Positions 37,031 through 45,393 of a stretch of 64,000 bases of DNA are shown piece after piece (position 1 is the stretch's first letter; each line of letters begins with the position of its first letter). Source of the DNA: Oligoflexus tunisiensis (GTDB taxonomy: Bacteria; Bdellovibrionota_B; Oligoflexia; Oligoflexales; Oligoflexaceae); NCBI RefSeq assembly GCF_001748245.1, contig NZ_BDFO01000001.1:5311778-5375777 (forward strand), read 5' to 3'. Below the pieces are notes generated by a model that was given only the letters and a program-made list of their open reading frames with translations, was not told the DNA's origin and searched no databases. A program made the translations under genes and the position numbers.

Positions 37031-37818
37031 AACTCTCCTTTCGTCAGCACAAAAGATCCGAGAATCTGGAGCTTGCCCTCTCCATTGCGAGCATAGTAAT
37101 TTCCCGTCAGTTGCTGCTTGCTCTTGCCACCGATGAAAACCTGATAAAGCTTGACGTTTTCAGGTCCGGTCGGTTGGATGAGGAGTGAACTCCGGTCTCC
37201 TTCCTCCACCACACGGATGTGATCGTCCAGGGGCCCTCGCAGATGGCTGCGACTCAGCGGCGAACGGGTCTTATCGAGAAGTTCGACGGCGATTTCACCT
37301 TGGAAATGATCCTGCTCGACTTCACCGTCGATGTTCATACGCAGGTACCACTCCTCGCCGCTTTTGCCTTCAATCTTTCCGCTGAAATCTCCCTTCAGAT
37401 ACTGCTCAATCACAGACGGCTGGGAGATATTGCGAAATCTTGTGAATTTTTCCGGATGCTGCAGTTGATTTTTGGTCAAAAATTTTTTCTGTTCTGGGAT
37501 CGGCAGGGCCAGAATCTCATCAATCGCAAATTTTTTAAGATCCAGAGGCGGAGGCGTTAGCGGTTCAGGAGCCTTGTCAGGAGCAGGTTCGACAGTCTCC
37601 TGCACGATCGGAGTCTCGCTTTCGGCAACGGGATCTTTGGGAATCTTTGTCGGCTCGGACACAGAACGCTCGGTACGCACGACCTTAGCTGGAATCGACG
37701 GCATAGGCTGAGATAAAGTAAGATCCCGCGCCCGGATTGGCTTTAGCCTTGAGGTGATCCAAAGGAAGGCCAGTAAAAGGAAGAGACAGAAGCCTCCCCA
37801 CAGCAGAGCCTTGTTCAT
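37027..37818 (-). CDS. Membrane-anchored protein leading the triceptide operon
   Basis: 263 residues. One N-terminal membrane helix (ALLWGGFCLFLLLAFLWI), a basic and Pro/Glu/Thr-rich linker to about residue 95, then a soluble domain of about 165 residues with repeated beta-strand patterns (YLKGDFSGKIEGKSG, WYLRMNIDGEV, FQGEIAVELL, YQVFIGGKS). Topology predicts the domain in the periplasm. Its stop overlaps the precursor ATG by four bases, so translation is coupled. It is not a protease or ABC transporter by any motif I can see. A role in holding, exporting or displaying the modified peptide is inference; in cyanobacterial GRRM loci a separate extracellular binding-like protein is common, but this does not resemble it clearly. 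Confidence 0.8.
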   Translation of the reverse strand: MNKALLWGGFCLFLLLAFLWITSRLKPIRARDLTLSQPMPSIPAKVVRTERSVSEPTKIPKDPVAESETPIVQETVEPAPDKAPEPLTPPPLDLKKFAIDEILALPIPEQKKFLTKNQLQHPEKFTRFRNISQPSVIEQYLKGDFSGKIEGKSGEEWYLRMNIDGEVEQDHFQGEIAVELLDKTRSPLSRSHLRGPLDDHIRVVEEGDRSSLLIQPTGPENVKLYQVFIGGKSKQQLTGNYYARNGEGKLQILGSFVLTKGEL

Positions 37819-38011
37819 AATTCTGCTCGTTTTCTAAAAAATTTGTAAGAACCTTGGAAGCCCGACAAGGCTTGGTTTAGATCAATTCTATTACGAACGC
37901 AATACGAGGAATCCTCCAACGTTTGATAGCGAAATTTCCTTACGCAGCAATGCAGGATGGACGATTCAAAACGGCTGTTTTATAGGATGATCGAAGAGAA
38001 GGAGGCCGGTC
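37819..38011. promoter_or_regulatory. Divergent promoter region of the triceptide operon and the oxygenase gene
   Basis: 193 bases, AT-rich, between two diverging starts. It must hold promoters for both directions; no box is close enough to consensus to name. A small hairpin (AAGCC/GGCTT) lies near 37858-37875. AAGGAGGCC precedes the oxygenase ATG. Confidence 0.45.
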
Positions 38012-38545
38012 ATGCTCATGCGCGATTTTATCAAGGATCAGATCGAACCGATTGAAATCGACAACTTCTTCGCCGCCGACCTTTGCCAGCAATGCATTGA
38101 GAATGCTGAGCTTGGCTCCTGGCGGCAATCCAATTATGGATCCAGGAAAATTCAACACACCAACCTCGAGCAGGCCTGGCTCGAAGATAAATTACGCGGT
38201 CATGTTCCGGAGCGGATTCTGGATTGGGAATACTTCGGCATTCACAAGGGCACCTGCCAGTTCTTCAAATACACGGAAAATGATACCTTTCCCGATCATC
38301 AGGACCAGGCCATCGTCTGGGCTCCGGATGTGCAGAGTCTCCTGACTCTCGTCGTGTATTTGAATCGCTGCCAGGGCGGGGCCACGGGCTTTCCGGAGCG
38401 ACGCCAGAGCATCGAGCCGTCCACGGGCAAAGCGGTTATTTTCCCACAGAATCTGTTGCACAATAGCGCCAGGATCGAAGGCGGTCTCAAGTATATCCTC
38501 AGGGCTCAGATCCTTTATAAAAATTGCGGAAGTCTTCCGTATTGA
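38012..38545 (+). CDS. 2OG-Fe(II) oxygenase, prolyl 4-hydroxylase-like
   Basis: 177 residues. Iron ligands are His96 and Asp98 (FPDHQDQA) and His150 (LLHNSARIEGG), and the 2-oxoglutarate carboxylate contact is Lys160 in GGLKYILRAQILY. Length and motif spacing match single-domain prolyl-4-hydroxylase-like enzymes. No signal peptide, so cytoplasmic. It diverges from the triceptide operon across 193 bases; hydroxylation of the precursor or its partner is conceivable but unproven. Alternative roles include protein or amino-acid hydroxylation unrelated to the operon. Confidence 0.85.
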   Translation: MLMRDFIKDQIEPIEIDNFFAADLCQQCIENAELGSWRQSNYGSRKIQHTNLEQAWLEDKLRGHVPERILDWEYFGIHKGTCQFFKYTENDTFPDHQDQAIVWAPDVQSLLTLVVYLNRCQGGATGFPERRQSIEPSTGKAVIFPQNLLHNSARIEGGLKYILRAQILYKNCGSLPY

Positions 38546-38549
38546 ACCG

Positions 38550-38598
38550 ACCCCGCCCGGATACGCCATTAGGGTCTGAAACCCTTCCTCAGCGGGGT
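38550..38598 (+). terminator. Branched hairpin after the oxygenase gene
   Basis: Outer arms ACCCCGC (38550-38556) and GCGGGGT (38592-38598) enclose an inner AGGGT/ACCCT hairpin, giving a two-level structure 5 bases after the stop. No T tract follows. Likely terminator or RNA-end structure. Confidence 0.5.
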
Positions 38599-38693
38599 TC
38601 CCGGCCCTCAATTTGGGACTCTTCATTGGACATGAATGGTCGGCTGTGCTATCGAGAAGCAAAGTTGCGATCCCTATTTCATGCGAGGTTACT

Positions 38694-39308
38694 ATGCAAT
38701 TTGTCCGCTTCGGCCTCCTGAGTCTTCTGGCCTTGGCTCCACTTTCTGCGCTGGCCGCTTATAAACTGGAACCCGGCAAGTCCCTGCCGCCTCTGACCAT
38801 TTCCGGCGAGCACGGGGGCAACGTCAAGGACGGAGGCGCCTGGCACAGCCAGTCGATGAACGGCACGCTTAACTTTGTGGTGTATGTGGATCCGGATGAC
38901 AGCGATTTGAATGACGAGCTGGTGAACCGCCTGCAAGCCGCAAAGTTCCCGGACGCCCTGTTCAACTCCGTCGCCATTATCAACATGGCCGCCACCTGGA
39001 AGCCGAATGCCATCATCATGAGTGTGCTGCGCAGCAAGCAGGAAAAATTCCCCCGCACGACTTATGTCTTCGACAAGGATCGCTATGCCGCACAGAACTG
39101 GAACCTGACGCCGGAAGGCTATCACGTTCTGCTCGTGGATCGCGACGGCAGCGTGCTTTATGAAAAGGCTGGAAAACTTGAAAAGAACGAGATTGGGAAG
39201 TTTATTGATCTCGTGAGCGCGAAGGTCAAGGAAGCGGAGCAGGCGCCTATCGCCAAAGCTGAGACCGTGGCACCAGCGGATGTTCAGAAAGATAAGAAGA
39301 CTTTGTAA
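38694..39308 (+). CDS. YtfJ-family exported thioredoxin-fold protein
   Basis: 204 residues from the ATG with GCGAGG upstream; a longer frame has no signal peptide at its start. Signal peptide FVRFGLLSLLALAPLSALAA. The mature part has the YtfJ pattern: LNFVVYVDPDDSDLNDELV, FPRTTYVFDKD, and GYHVLLVDRDGSVLYEKAG, a thioredoxin-like fold lacking the CxxC pair. Function of YtfJ is unknown; periplasmic location is predicted. Confidence 0.78.
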   Translation: MQFVRFGLLSLLALAPLSALAAYKLEPGKSLPPLTISGEHGGNVKDGGAWHSQSMNGTLNFVVYVDPDDSDLNDELVNRLQAAKFPDALFNSVAIINMAATWKPNAIIMSVLRSKQEKFPRTTYVFDKDRYAAQNWNLTPEGYHVLLVDRDGSVLYEKAGKLEKNEIGKFIDLVSAKVKEAEQAPIAKAETVAPADVQKDKKTL

Positions 39309-39326
39309 CAACTGAGGCTGAAAAAG

Positions 39327-39356
39327 CAAAGAAACCTCTATAGAGAGATTTCTTTG
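39327..39356. terminator. Hairpin after the ytfJ-like gene
   Basis: Arms CAAAGAAA and TTTCTTTG with a palindromic centre (CTCTATAGAG). The T-rich right arm serves as the tail on the plus strand. Located 18 bases after the stop. Confidence 0.5.
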
Positions 39357-39452
39357 AATGAGAAGATGCTACATTCTAATGTGCATAAAGCCTAACGGCT
39401 TTTGTCTTCGGTCTTTTTACGGGGTGCAGGCTTAAATTTCAAGTCACGCCCA

Positions 39453-39507
39453 CACCGTGAGGGACTTTATCTCTCACGGTGAACACACGCCTCTGATCAA
39501 GGCGTGT
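39453..39507. terminator. Two consecutive hairpins between convergent genes
   Basis: First stem CACCGTGAG (39453-39461) with CTCACGGTG (39473-39481). Second stem ACACGCC (39485-39491) with GGCGTGT (39501-39507), then TGTCTTTCT. Together they separate the ytfJ-like gene from the convergent glutamate dehydrogenase gene. Confidence 0.6.
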
Positions 39508-39535
39508 TGTCTTTCTGGGTGTGATTACGAAGTCA

Positions 39536-42500
39536 TTACGTGCTTTGCATGAGTTTCTGCTGGATTTCCAGATCAGTAAGGTTACGTGCCGCACTGCGAG
39601 CCAGGATCGCATTGATCTGATCACGCTCCTGAATGCCAGACGCCATAACGGATTCCATGAGCTGAGTAGCCAGCCTGTCCTTCTGCATATAGACGATCAG
39701 CGCATCGAAGAGCTTGGACTTCGGCAGCGTGCGCATCCAGCCCAGACCTTCCTTGTAGACGACATAGCTGGCGACCGACGACGAGATAATGGCAATCTTA
39801 TGCGCGTCGGGCAGTCTCTCCAGAATGCGATCCCGATATTTTTCCACCAGCACGGGTGGGCAATGCTGAATCACGATGTCCTGGAAGAAGGGATCCTTCA
39901 GGACATCATCCGTGCGCTCGGACAGGTTCTCGAGCAGCACGTCGGTCAGATGGTTGATCTCCCTGGAAATGAGGAGCGAAAGATCGACCAGATTGCGGTT
40001 CTCCTCCTGCGACAGTTCACGGAAGAGGAGCTTGGCCTCCTGGTCAGCCTTTTTCCGCAGGATCTGGATGACTTCCGAGACATAGATCGTCTTGATTTCC
40101 AGGAATTCCTCGGCACTCAGCGTCAGCGAAGCAATAATCTCATAGGACGAGCAGATCACACCGGTCTTGTTCGCCGATGAATCCTTGACAATGATAATGC
40201 CCTTTTCCTGCAGACCGCGACGGGCTTCCTTCGTGAAGAAGATGTTGGCTCCTTCGACGATGGCACGAACGCTCGCCTGTCCGTTCTTGCCGAAGAAATC
40301 CACCCAATTCTTGTCGTTGACCGAATAAGGACGACCTCCGGCCGGGATGAAGATATCGGCATAAACCTTGCGATAAATTTCATTACGGATCCGGATATTC
40401 TCGTTGCTATTGGCAATCACCACAAATCCATTGGGATCCTGGCTCAATTTTTCCTTGTTGAACTCCATAATGGACTTGCCCTCGTGGACAAGACGCAACA
40501 GCTCGGACCAATCAAGGCCCTGCGGATCATACGCCGCGCCGTAGCCATCGGAAATGGCGACCACCCGGGCATTCTCTCCGTACTCGCGGTGCAGGATCTT
40601 GAGCTCGTTACCGGCCACGTCCCCGTCGGGACCACCGGTCATTTTCACTGTAAATTTGTCGGTCGCCGGATCGATGCCGAGATAGGCCAGAACGTTATCC
40701 ACATAAACGTTGACCCCTTCCGAGGTCACACCAAATTCCTTGTGGTTGATGCCCTCGCCAGGCTTCGACGACATGAACGCGGCGGCATAACGATAGCCGC
40801 GGCGCCGAGCCTGCTCAGGAATCCAGACGATGAGCGCATTGGTGATGTTCTCATCCGGGCCGAGATAGATGATATCCGGCTTGTTATAGAAGCTGACCAC
40901 CTTGTGCTTGGCCGTCTCGTGCGATTCGTCCTCTTCCACCAGCAGGTCAAGGAGGGCGTTGATCGAACCCTTCACAGCCTGATCCCGGTGTCCGCCTGGT
41001 TTCAGAGCCAGCACGGCCTTGGATCCCCCTTCGGGAATGTCCTTGTTCTTCAGCTGCTGAGCGTTGGAGAGGCCATAGACCTCATCAAAGAGCCCGGCCA
41101 GCGCCATATCATAATCCGCATCGGAACGCGGCATGACCACACGCACGCCACCGCGGGCGATATCCTTCCAGCGAACCTGGAAGAAACGGAATTCCTTGCC
41201 GATGATATAGTAGATGCTGAAGGGCATCTGGTCGTAATACTTCTTGTCGAGGACTTCCGGATTGATGCGGAAGGCCAGACCCGTTTTGGTCGACAGGAAG
41301 TAATTGGTCTTCTGGCAGTGGTTGATGAAGCTGATGCATTCGCGGAAGATGCTGCGATCGACTTCCTCGATGATGTCATCGATCTTATCGTTGGCCTCCT
41401 CTTCCAGCGCACCATAAATCTTGTCCCAGTCGAGGCGTGCGGACGGGTCGAACTTGGTGCGGAACATCTTCACCAGGATCGCCAGCAGTTCGCGGTGCTG
41501 GAAGAAGGTATTGTTGATCTTATAGAGACTGAACGCATAGGGGTTCTGCTTGCTCAGGAAAATATGACACCAGTTGGCCCAGGCCCGGATCAGGTTGGTG
41601 GCGTTGATCGAGAACAGGAATGGCGCTTCGCTGAACTTGCTGAAGTCATCGTAATCCACCCAACCCAAGGTCCTGAGAGCCTTGGTCAGCTGAATCATCG
41701 GCACCATTTCCGAGTTCACCTTTTCACCCGTGCCATGGGACAGAATCAGGTGCATGACGGTGATCGACTCGTCGTAACCCTCTTCGAATTTCGCGAGGAA
41801 GGCACGACCCACGTTGAAGTCATAACGGTGAATCAGATTAAGAACCGGCTCCAGCATGTTGGCTGGCGAAATATTCTTGAAGCCCAGAGTCAGACGCGCA
41901 CTGGTCGAATTCTCGATCGTATCCAGGATGGTATGCGCCCCCTGATGCTCGATCATGTGCTTGACCATGCGATAGGTCAGCGAAAGGCGCGCGGTGGTCG
42001 CGTAGGTCACAAGATCGTTGTCGAGGTTATTGAGGTAATGGTTGACCTCCTTTTCGCTGCCGTACTCTTCGTGCATCATTTGCCGCGAGTACTCGATCTT
42101 GTCAGCAATGTGCTTGTTGCTGCGATCGAGCGGCTTATGCTTGGAACAGATAAAGGTCGACAGGAAGAGGAGCTTGTCGCGGGAGAAATACACCGCACCC
42201 ATCTTCAGGTCATTGCCCTTGATCCGCGTGGCCATATCGATCAGAATTTTGCGGTCCCCGCCTGGCCCGATGTAGGTAACCTTGGAACGATCACGATCCC
42301 AAAGTTCCACCGTCTGCTTCGTTTCAAACACGTGACCAGTGATGATCGCCGACAGGTGCCGAACCTTTTCCTGCCTTGGCGTCGTCTGATAATAGATCGG
42401 CGGCATGGCATTGAAAAACCACGGGGTCAGAATCGAAATGCTATGATCCAGACCAATGCGTACGGTTTCAGCGATATCCTCGATATAGTGTTCCAGCTGC

Positions 42501-42610
42501 TCTCCGGACATTTCCCGCGCATAGGTGGGAGATTCCACACTGTCCTGGAAATCGAGACTCAACTCACCGTCTTGTCGCTTCTTCACTTTTTCAGTCGTTG
42601 ATGTTTTCAT
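39536..42610 (-). CDS. Large NAD-specific glutamate dehydrogenase
   Basis: 1024 residues. The C-terminal half carries the dehydrogenase core: RWKDIARGGVRVVMPRS, the catalytic-lysine region DIPEGGSKAVLALKPGG, and a Rossmann region with MTGGPDGDVAGNELK. The N-terminal 500 residues are the helical extension found in the 115-kDa class of NAD-GDH rather than the 180-kDa class. The reaction interconverts glutamate and 2-oxoglutarate plus ammonium, normally in the catabolic direction. It stands alone after the gshA gene on the same strand (66-base gap), so glutamate supply and use genes adjoin. Confidence 0.9.
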   Translation of the reverse strand: MKTSTTEKVKKRQDGELSLDFQDSVESPTYAREMSGEQLEHYIEDIAETVRIGLDHSISILTPWFFNAMPPIYYQTTPRQEKVRHLSAIITGHVFETKQTVELWDRDRSKVTYIGPGGDRKILIDMATRIKGNDLKMGAVYFSRDKLLFLSTFICSKHKPLDRSNKHIADKIEYSRQMMHEEYGSEKEVNHYLNNLDNDLVTYATTARLSLTYRMVKHMIEHQGAHTILDTIENSTSARLTLGFKNISPANMLEPVLNLIHRYDFNVGRAFLAKFEEGYDESITVMHLILSHGTGEKVNSEMVPMIQLTKALRTLGWVDYDDFSKFSEAPFLFSINATNLIRAWANWCHIFLSKQNPYAFSLYKINNTFFQHRELLAILVKMFRTKFDPSARLDWDKIYGALEEEANDKIDDIIEEVDRSIFRECISFINHCQKTNYFLSTKTGLAFRINPEVLDKKYYDQMPFSIYYIIGKEFRFFQVRWKDIARGGVRVVMPRSDADYDMALAGLFDEVYGLSNAQQLKNKDIPEGGSKAVLALKPGGHRDQAVKGSINALLDLLVEEDESHETAKHKVVSFYNKPDIIYLGPDENITNALIVWIPEQARRRGYRYAAAFMSSKPGEGINHKEFGVTSEGVNVYVDNVLAYLGIDPATDKFTVKMTGGPDGDVAGNELKILHREYGENARVVAISDGYGAAYDPQGLDWSELLRLVHEGKSIMEFNKEKLSQDPNGFVVIANSNENIRIRNEIYRKVYADIFIPAGGRPYSVNDKNWVDFFGKNGQASVRAIVEGANIFFTKEARRGLQEKGIIIVKDSSANKTGVICSSYEIIASLTLSAEEFLEIKTIYVSEVIQILRKKADQEAKLLFRELSQEENRNLVDLSLLISREINHLTDVLLENLSERTDDVLKDPFFQDIVIQHCPPVLVEKYRDRILERLPDAHKIAIISSSVASYVVYKEGLGWMRTLPKSKLFDALIVYMQKDRLATQLMESVMASGIQERDQINAILARSAARNLTDLEIQQKLMQST

Positions 42611-42676
42611 TTTACGGGGTCCTAATGTTCACCATTATTCTGAGGCGGCGCCCCTGTGCCCAAGCGCCGTCATCCT

Positions 42677-44113
42677 TCATTGGGAATCAAGAAATTTTTG
42701 CCAGCGTTCGGTCATGCGACCAAAGCTGGTGCCGGTCAGGCCGCCCTCGCTGGCGTGAATCTCCAGGAGATCCTCGGCCGGGGTCCGAGCGCGGTCGGTA
42801 TAGTATGCCGCGTAAGCTTCAAATATACGCGAAGTATTGGCTCCTTGGAAACACGGCGGCAAACCGCCAAAAGCATCCCGTGCAATCCGCATGATTTTCT
42901 GGGCCATCTGAGCCATATCGGGATTTTTCAGGCCATGGATGGAATACTTCCAGTATTCGATCAACCGATTGCGGAGAGGCAAAAGAAGATCAAGGCCGGC
43001 ATGCAGGGCGGTATCATTGTAAAGCATGGCCACACAAAACGCAGCGGGCGCCACCTGCCAGAAGCGGTGCTGGCAATCGATCGAACGCAGTTCCATGAAT
43101 CCGCGGGCACGCACTTCCGGAAACTGCAGCGAAAGATGCGTCTGCAGCTCCTTCATGGTTGGTTTCACACCATCGATGCCGTGTTCAACCCAATCCTTGA
43201 AGCGGAAGCGGCCATCCATCACCCGATAGTGCAGAGGCTCCGCAAACACCACCCGACCGTTCATGATGAAGTCATAGTAAGTATCCACGCAGGCCTTGCG
43301 ATTCATGGACTTCACCACGCCTTCCAGATGAGGAAAGCCAGTACGGGAGTCATCCATATGCTGCCAGACCCGGGCCCGATTGCTGAGGTATTCGTTGGCC
43401 TGGCCATCCAGGAAAGGTGAATTCGCAAACATCGCCGTCGCAAACGGGGCTAAAAGGTTGGCCAGGAGATAACGTTTGGCCAGCACTTCGTCATTGCCGC
43501 CGAAATCGAGGTTGACCTGAATCGTACAGGTCTGTCGCATCATGCGGCGCCCAAATTCGTTTTGACTGGTGAAAAAGGCATCCATCGCCCGATAGCGGGG
43601 CTTGGTCATCTGCAGACCGATCTCATCCACAGTCAGCCAGGGGTTCATGCCGACCTGAATAATACTGATCCCTTTTTGCGCCAGCGCCTGATCCAAAATT
43701 CCCTGGATGCTTTGCATGCGCTGAATCGCCTCAGACAGGCAGGGATAGGGCCGGGTCGAAAATTCGAGCTGTCCACCGGGTTCAAAGCTGATCATGTCCG
43801 AATCGTCGAGACTGATGGTCAGAAGATGGGTGGGGTCATCGGGCTGATAGTTATATTGCCACAATGACTGAGATGCCTTCAGGCTTTCGAGGGCAGGAAC
43901 CAGCCCGCCTTCATCGAAAAGGTGAACGGTCTCAGGCTTCTTCTGATTCAGGGTTCGCGTCCAGAGTGGCAGCATTTCCACTTCCAGACCCACAAGTCCT
44001 GGCCATTTTGGATATTTGGTACAGTAGTCCGCGGGGCGCAGCGGAAAGACTTTGTGGTAAACGTATTCGTAGCAGGCCTCGGCACTCAAGGTTTCCTGCT
44101 TCTGATCCGCCAT
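42677..44113 (-). CDS. gshA: Glutamate-cysteine ligase, plant/proteobacterial GCS2 type
   Basis: 478 residues. GCS2-type sequence: GLEVEMLPL near residue 40 (metal/ATP region), FEPGGQLEFSTRP, RRMMRQTCTIQVNLDF and FMELRSIDCQ. It makes gamma-glutamylcysteine, the first step to glutathione. AGAGG precedes the ATG. A glutathione synthetase gene is not in the window. Its presence supports the glutathione-gated Kef system at 14.5 kb. Confidence 0.87.
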   Translation of the reverse strand: MADQKQETLSAEACYEYVYHKVFPLRPADYCTKYPKWPGLVGLEVEMLPLWTRTLNQKKPETVHLFDEGGLVPALESLKASQSLWQYNYQPDDPTHLLTISLDDSDMISFEPGGQLEFSTRPYPCLSEAIQRMQSIQGILDQALAQKGISIIQVGMNPWLTVDEIGLQMTKPRYRAMDAFFTSQNEFGRRMMRQTCTIQVNLDFGGNDEVLAKRYLLANLLAPFATAMFANSPFLDGQANEYLSNRARVWQHMDDSRTGFPHLEGVVKSMNRKACVDTYYDFIMNGRVVFAEPLHYRVMDGRFRFKDWVEHGIDGVKPTMKELQTHLSLQFPEVRARGFMELRSIDCQHRFWQVAPAAFCVAMLYNDTALHAGLDLLLPLRNRLIEYWKYSIHGLKNPDMAQMAQKIMRIARDAFGGLPPCFQGANTSRIFEAYAAYYTDRARTPAEDLLEIHASEGGLTGTSFGRMTERWQKFLDSQ

Positions 44114-44222
44114 GCTTGACCTCTTTCTCCAGTATAATCAGTCCACCTTCGTAGGCCTGGTTATACCCCAGCAGCGCTAAACTGCACAATAGTCCGCTCC
44201 CACGGGGGACGCCTTTTGTAAC

Positions 44223-44257
44223 AAAAGCGCCGCCGGAACCGATCCGTGGCGCTTTTT
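44223..44257. terminator. Terminator after exbD
   Basis: Eight-base arms AAAGCGCC (44224-44231) and GGCGCTTT (44248-44255). T runs on both strands make it usable in either direction; on the minus strand it ends exbB-exbD. Confidence 0.75.
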
Positions 44258-44274
44258 CGCTCAGTTGGAAGCTC

Positions 44275-44685
44275 TTACTGGGCTTCCACTTCCACATTGA
44301 TGGCAAAATTCAGAATCCCGTTGCGCCGTACGGTATCAATGAGCTTCACGACATCGCCGTGAGGCGTTTTCACGTCGGCGGAGATCAGCGCCTGCACATC
44401 GGGCTTGGCCTTTTTGCGATCCGCAATGACTTGCGGCAGTTCTTCGTAACTGATCGGCTTGCCATCCAAAAACAGCTTCGAGTCCTTGTCGATACTGAAG
44501 CCGAGGTTGGTGGCCCCGGTATCCTGACCCGTCGCGGCCTTGGGCAGCTCCAGATTGATCGCATTGTTGGTGATGTAGTTGGCTGTGACCATAAAGATAA
44601 TCAGGAGCACGAGCATCACGTCCACCAGCGGTGTGACGTTGATATCGTTAATCCCTTCGTCATCATTCTGTACGCTGCCGGCCAT
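44275..44685 (-). CDS. exbD: ExbD/TolR-family proton-channel subunit
   Basis: 136 residues with one N-terminal membrane helix carrying the essential aspartate Asp22 (VTPLVDVMLVLLIIF) and a periplasmic domain. It works with ExbB to convert proton flow into motion of a TonB- or TolA-like partner. No tonB or tolA follows, so the exact partner is open. It starts nine bases after the exbB stop, with AAGGA upstream. Confidence 0.88.
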   Translation of the reverse strand: MAGSVQNDDEGINDINVTPLVDVMLVLLIIFMVTANYITNNAINLELPKAATGQDTGATNLGFSIDKDSKLFLDGKPISYEELPQVIADRKKAKPDVQALISADVKTPHGDVVKLIDTVRRNGILNFAINVEVEAQ

Positions 44686-44694
44686 GGCATTTCC

Positions 44695-45321
44695 TTATTC
44701 TGAAAAGTGAGCGATGACCAAATTCTTCATCGCTTCGGCATTGGACAATTTGCGGCGCACCACGCGTTGAAAACCGTTGAAGGCAATGACCGCGGGAATC
44801 GCCACGATAAGGCCGACCGCCGTGGCGATCAGGGCTTCCGAGATACCGGCCATGACCACGGAGGGACCGCCGGCCGGGTTGGTGGCGAGGTCGCTGAACG
44901 CCTGGATGATCCCGATAACGGTACCGAAGAGACCGATAAAAGGAGCGTTGGAGCCGAGCGTCCCAAGGATCACAAGACCATGGTCGAGTTTTTGTTTTTC
45001 ACCAAACAGAAAACCGGTCATGCTTTGTTCCATGGCATCGACGCCACGTTCCTTGTACTCAAGACCGCGCAGGATGGTTTGCGATTCGATGGACGCGCTG
45101 GTGCTGCACATGCCTTTGATGCCGTCGATGTCATTGTCGATCAGACGACGGGTCACTTCGCGCGAGAAATTCACAAAATCGAGACGGATGCGGGCGTAAA
45201 AAATCAAGCGTTCCACTATGACCCCGAGCGAGATTACGCTGAGAGCCAGAAGGAGCCACAGCACCCATTCGCTACCGAGTGAAGTGATCGCCAGCAACTT
45301 GTCCACGATGTTAAATTCCAT
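44695..45321 (-). CDS. exbB: ExbB/TolQ/MotA-family proton-channel protein
   Basis: 208 residues, three membrane helices in the ExbB order: helix near 17-37, a long cytoplasmic loop, then helices near 125-145 and 160-185 with GTVIGIIQAF and ALIATAVGLIVAIPAV. AAGGAG precedes the ATG. Pairs with the downstream exbD. TolQ is an alternative name, and the lack of pal/tolB/tolA argues for ExbB. Confidence 0.88.
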   Translation of the reverse strand: MEFNIVDKLLAITSLGSEWVLWLLLALSVISLGVIVERLIFYARIRLDFVNFSREVTRRLIDNDIDGIKGMCSTSASIESQTILRGLEYKERGVDAMEQSMTGFLFGEKQKLDHGLVILGTLGSNAPFIGLFGTVIGIIQAFSDLATNPAGGPSVVMAGISEALIATAVGLIVAIPAVIAFNGFQRVVRRKLSNAEAMKNLVIAHFSE

Positions 45322-45393
45322 CTTACCGCTACTCCTTTCGCTGAGAGAACCCTGTTCTCTTCAAGATATGGCATAGGTTACTCAATGGTGTCA

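Noticed and set aside
36687-37136. A plus-strand frame with FQS repeats and a minus-strand frame with RLE/LE repeats across the nine-base array
   Set aside because: They are alternative readings of the same tandem repeat. Only the Trp-X-Asp/Asn frame has a strong ribosome binding site, a leader and a matching enzyme.
40484-42601. A 705-codon open frame on the plus strand
   Set aside because: It is antisense to the well-supported glutamate dehydrogenase gene and has no family pattern or ribosome binding site.
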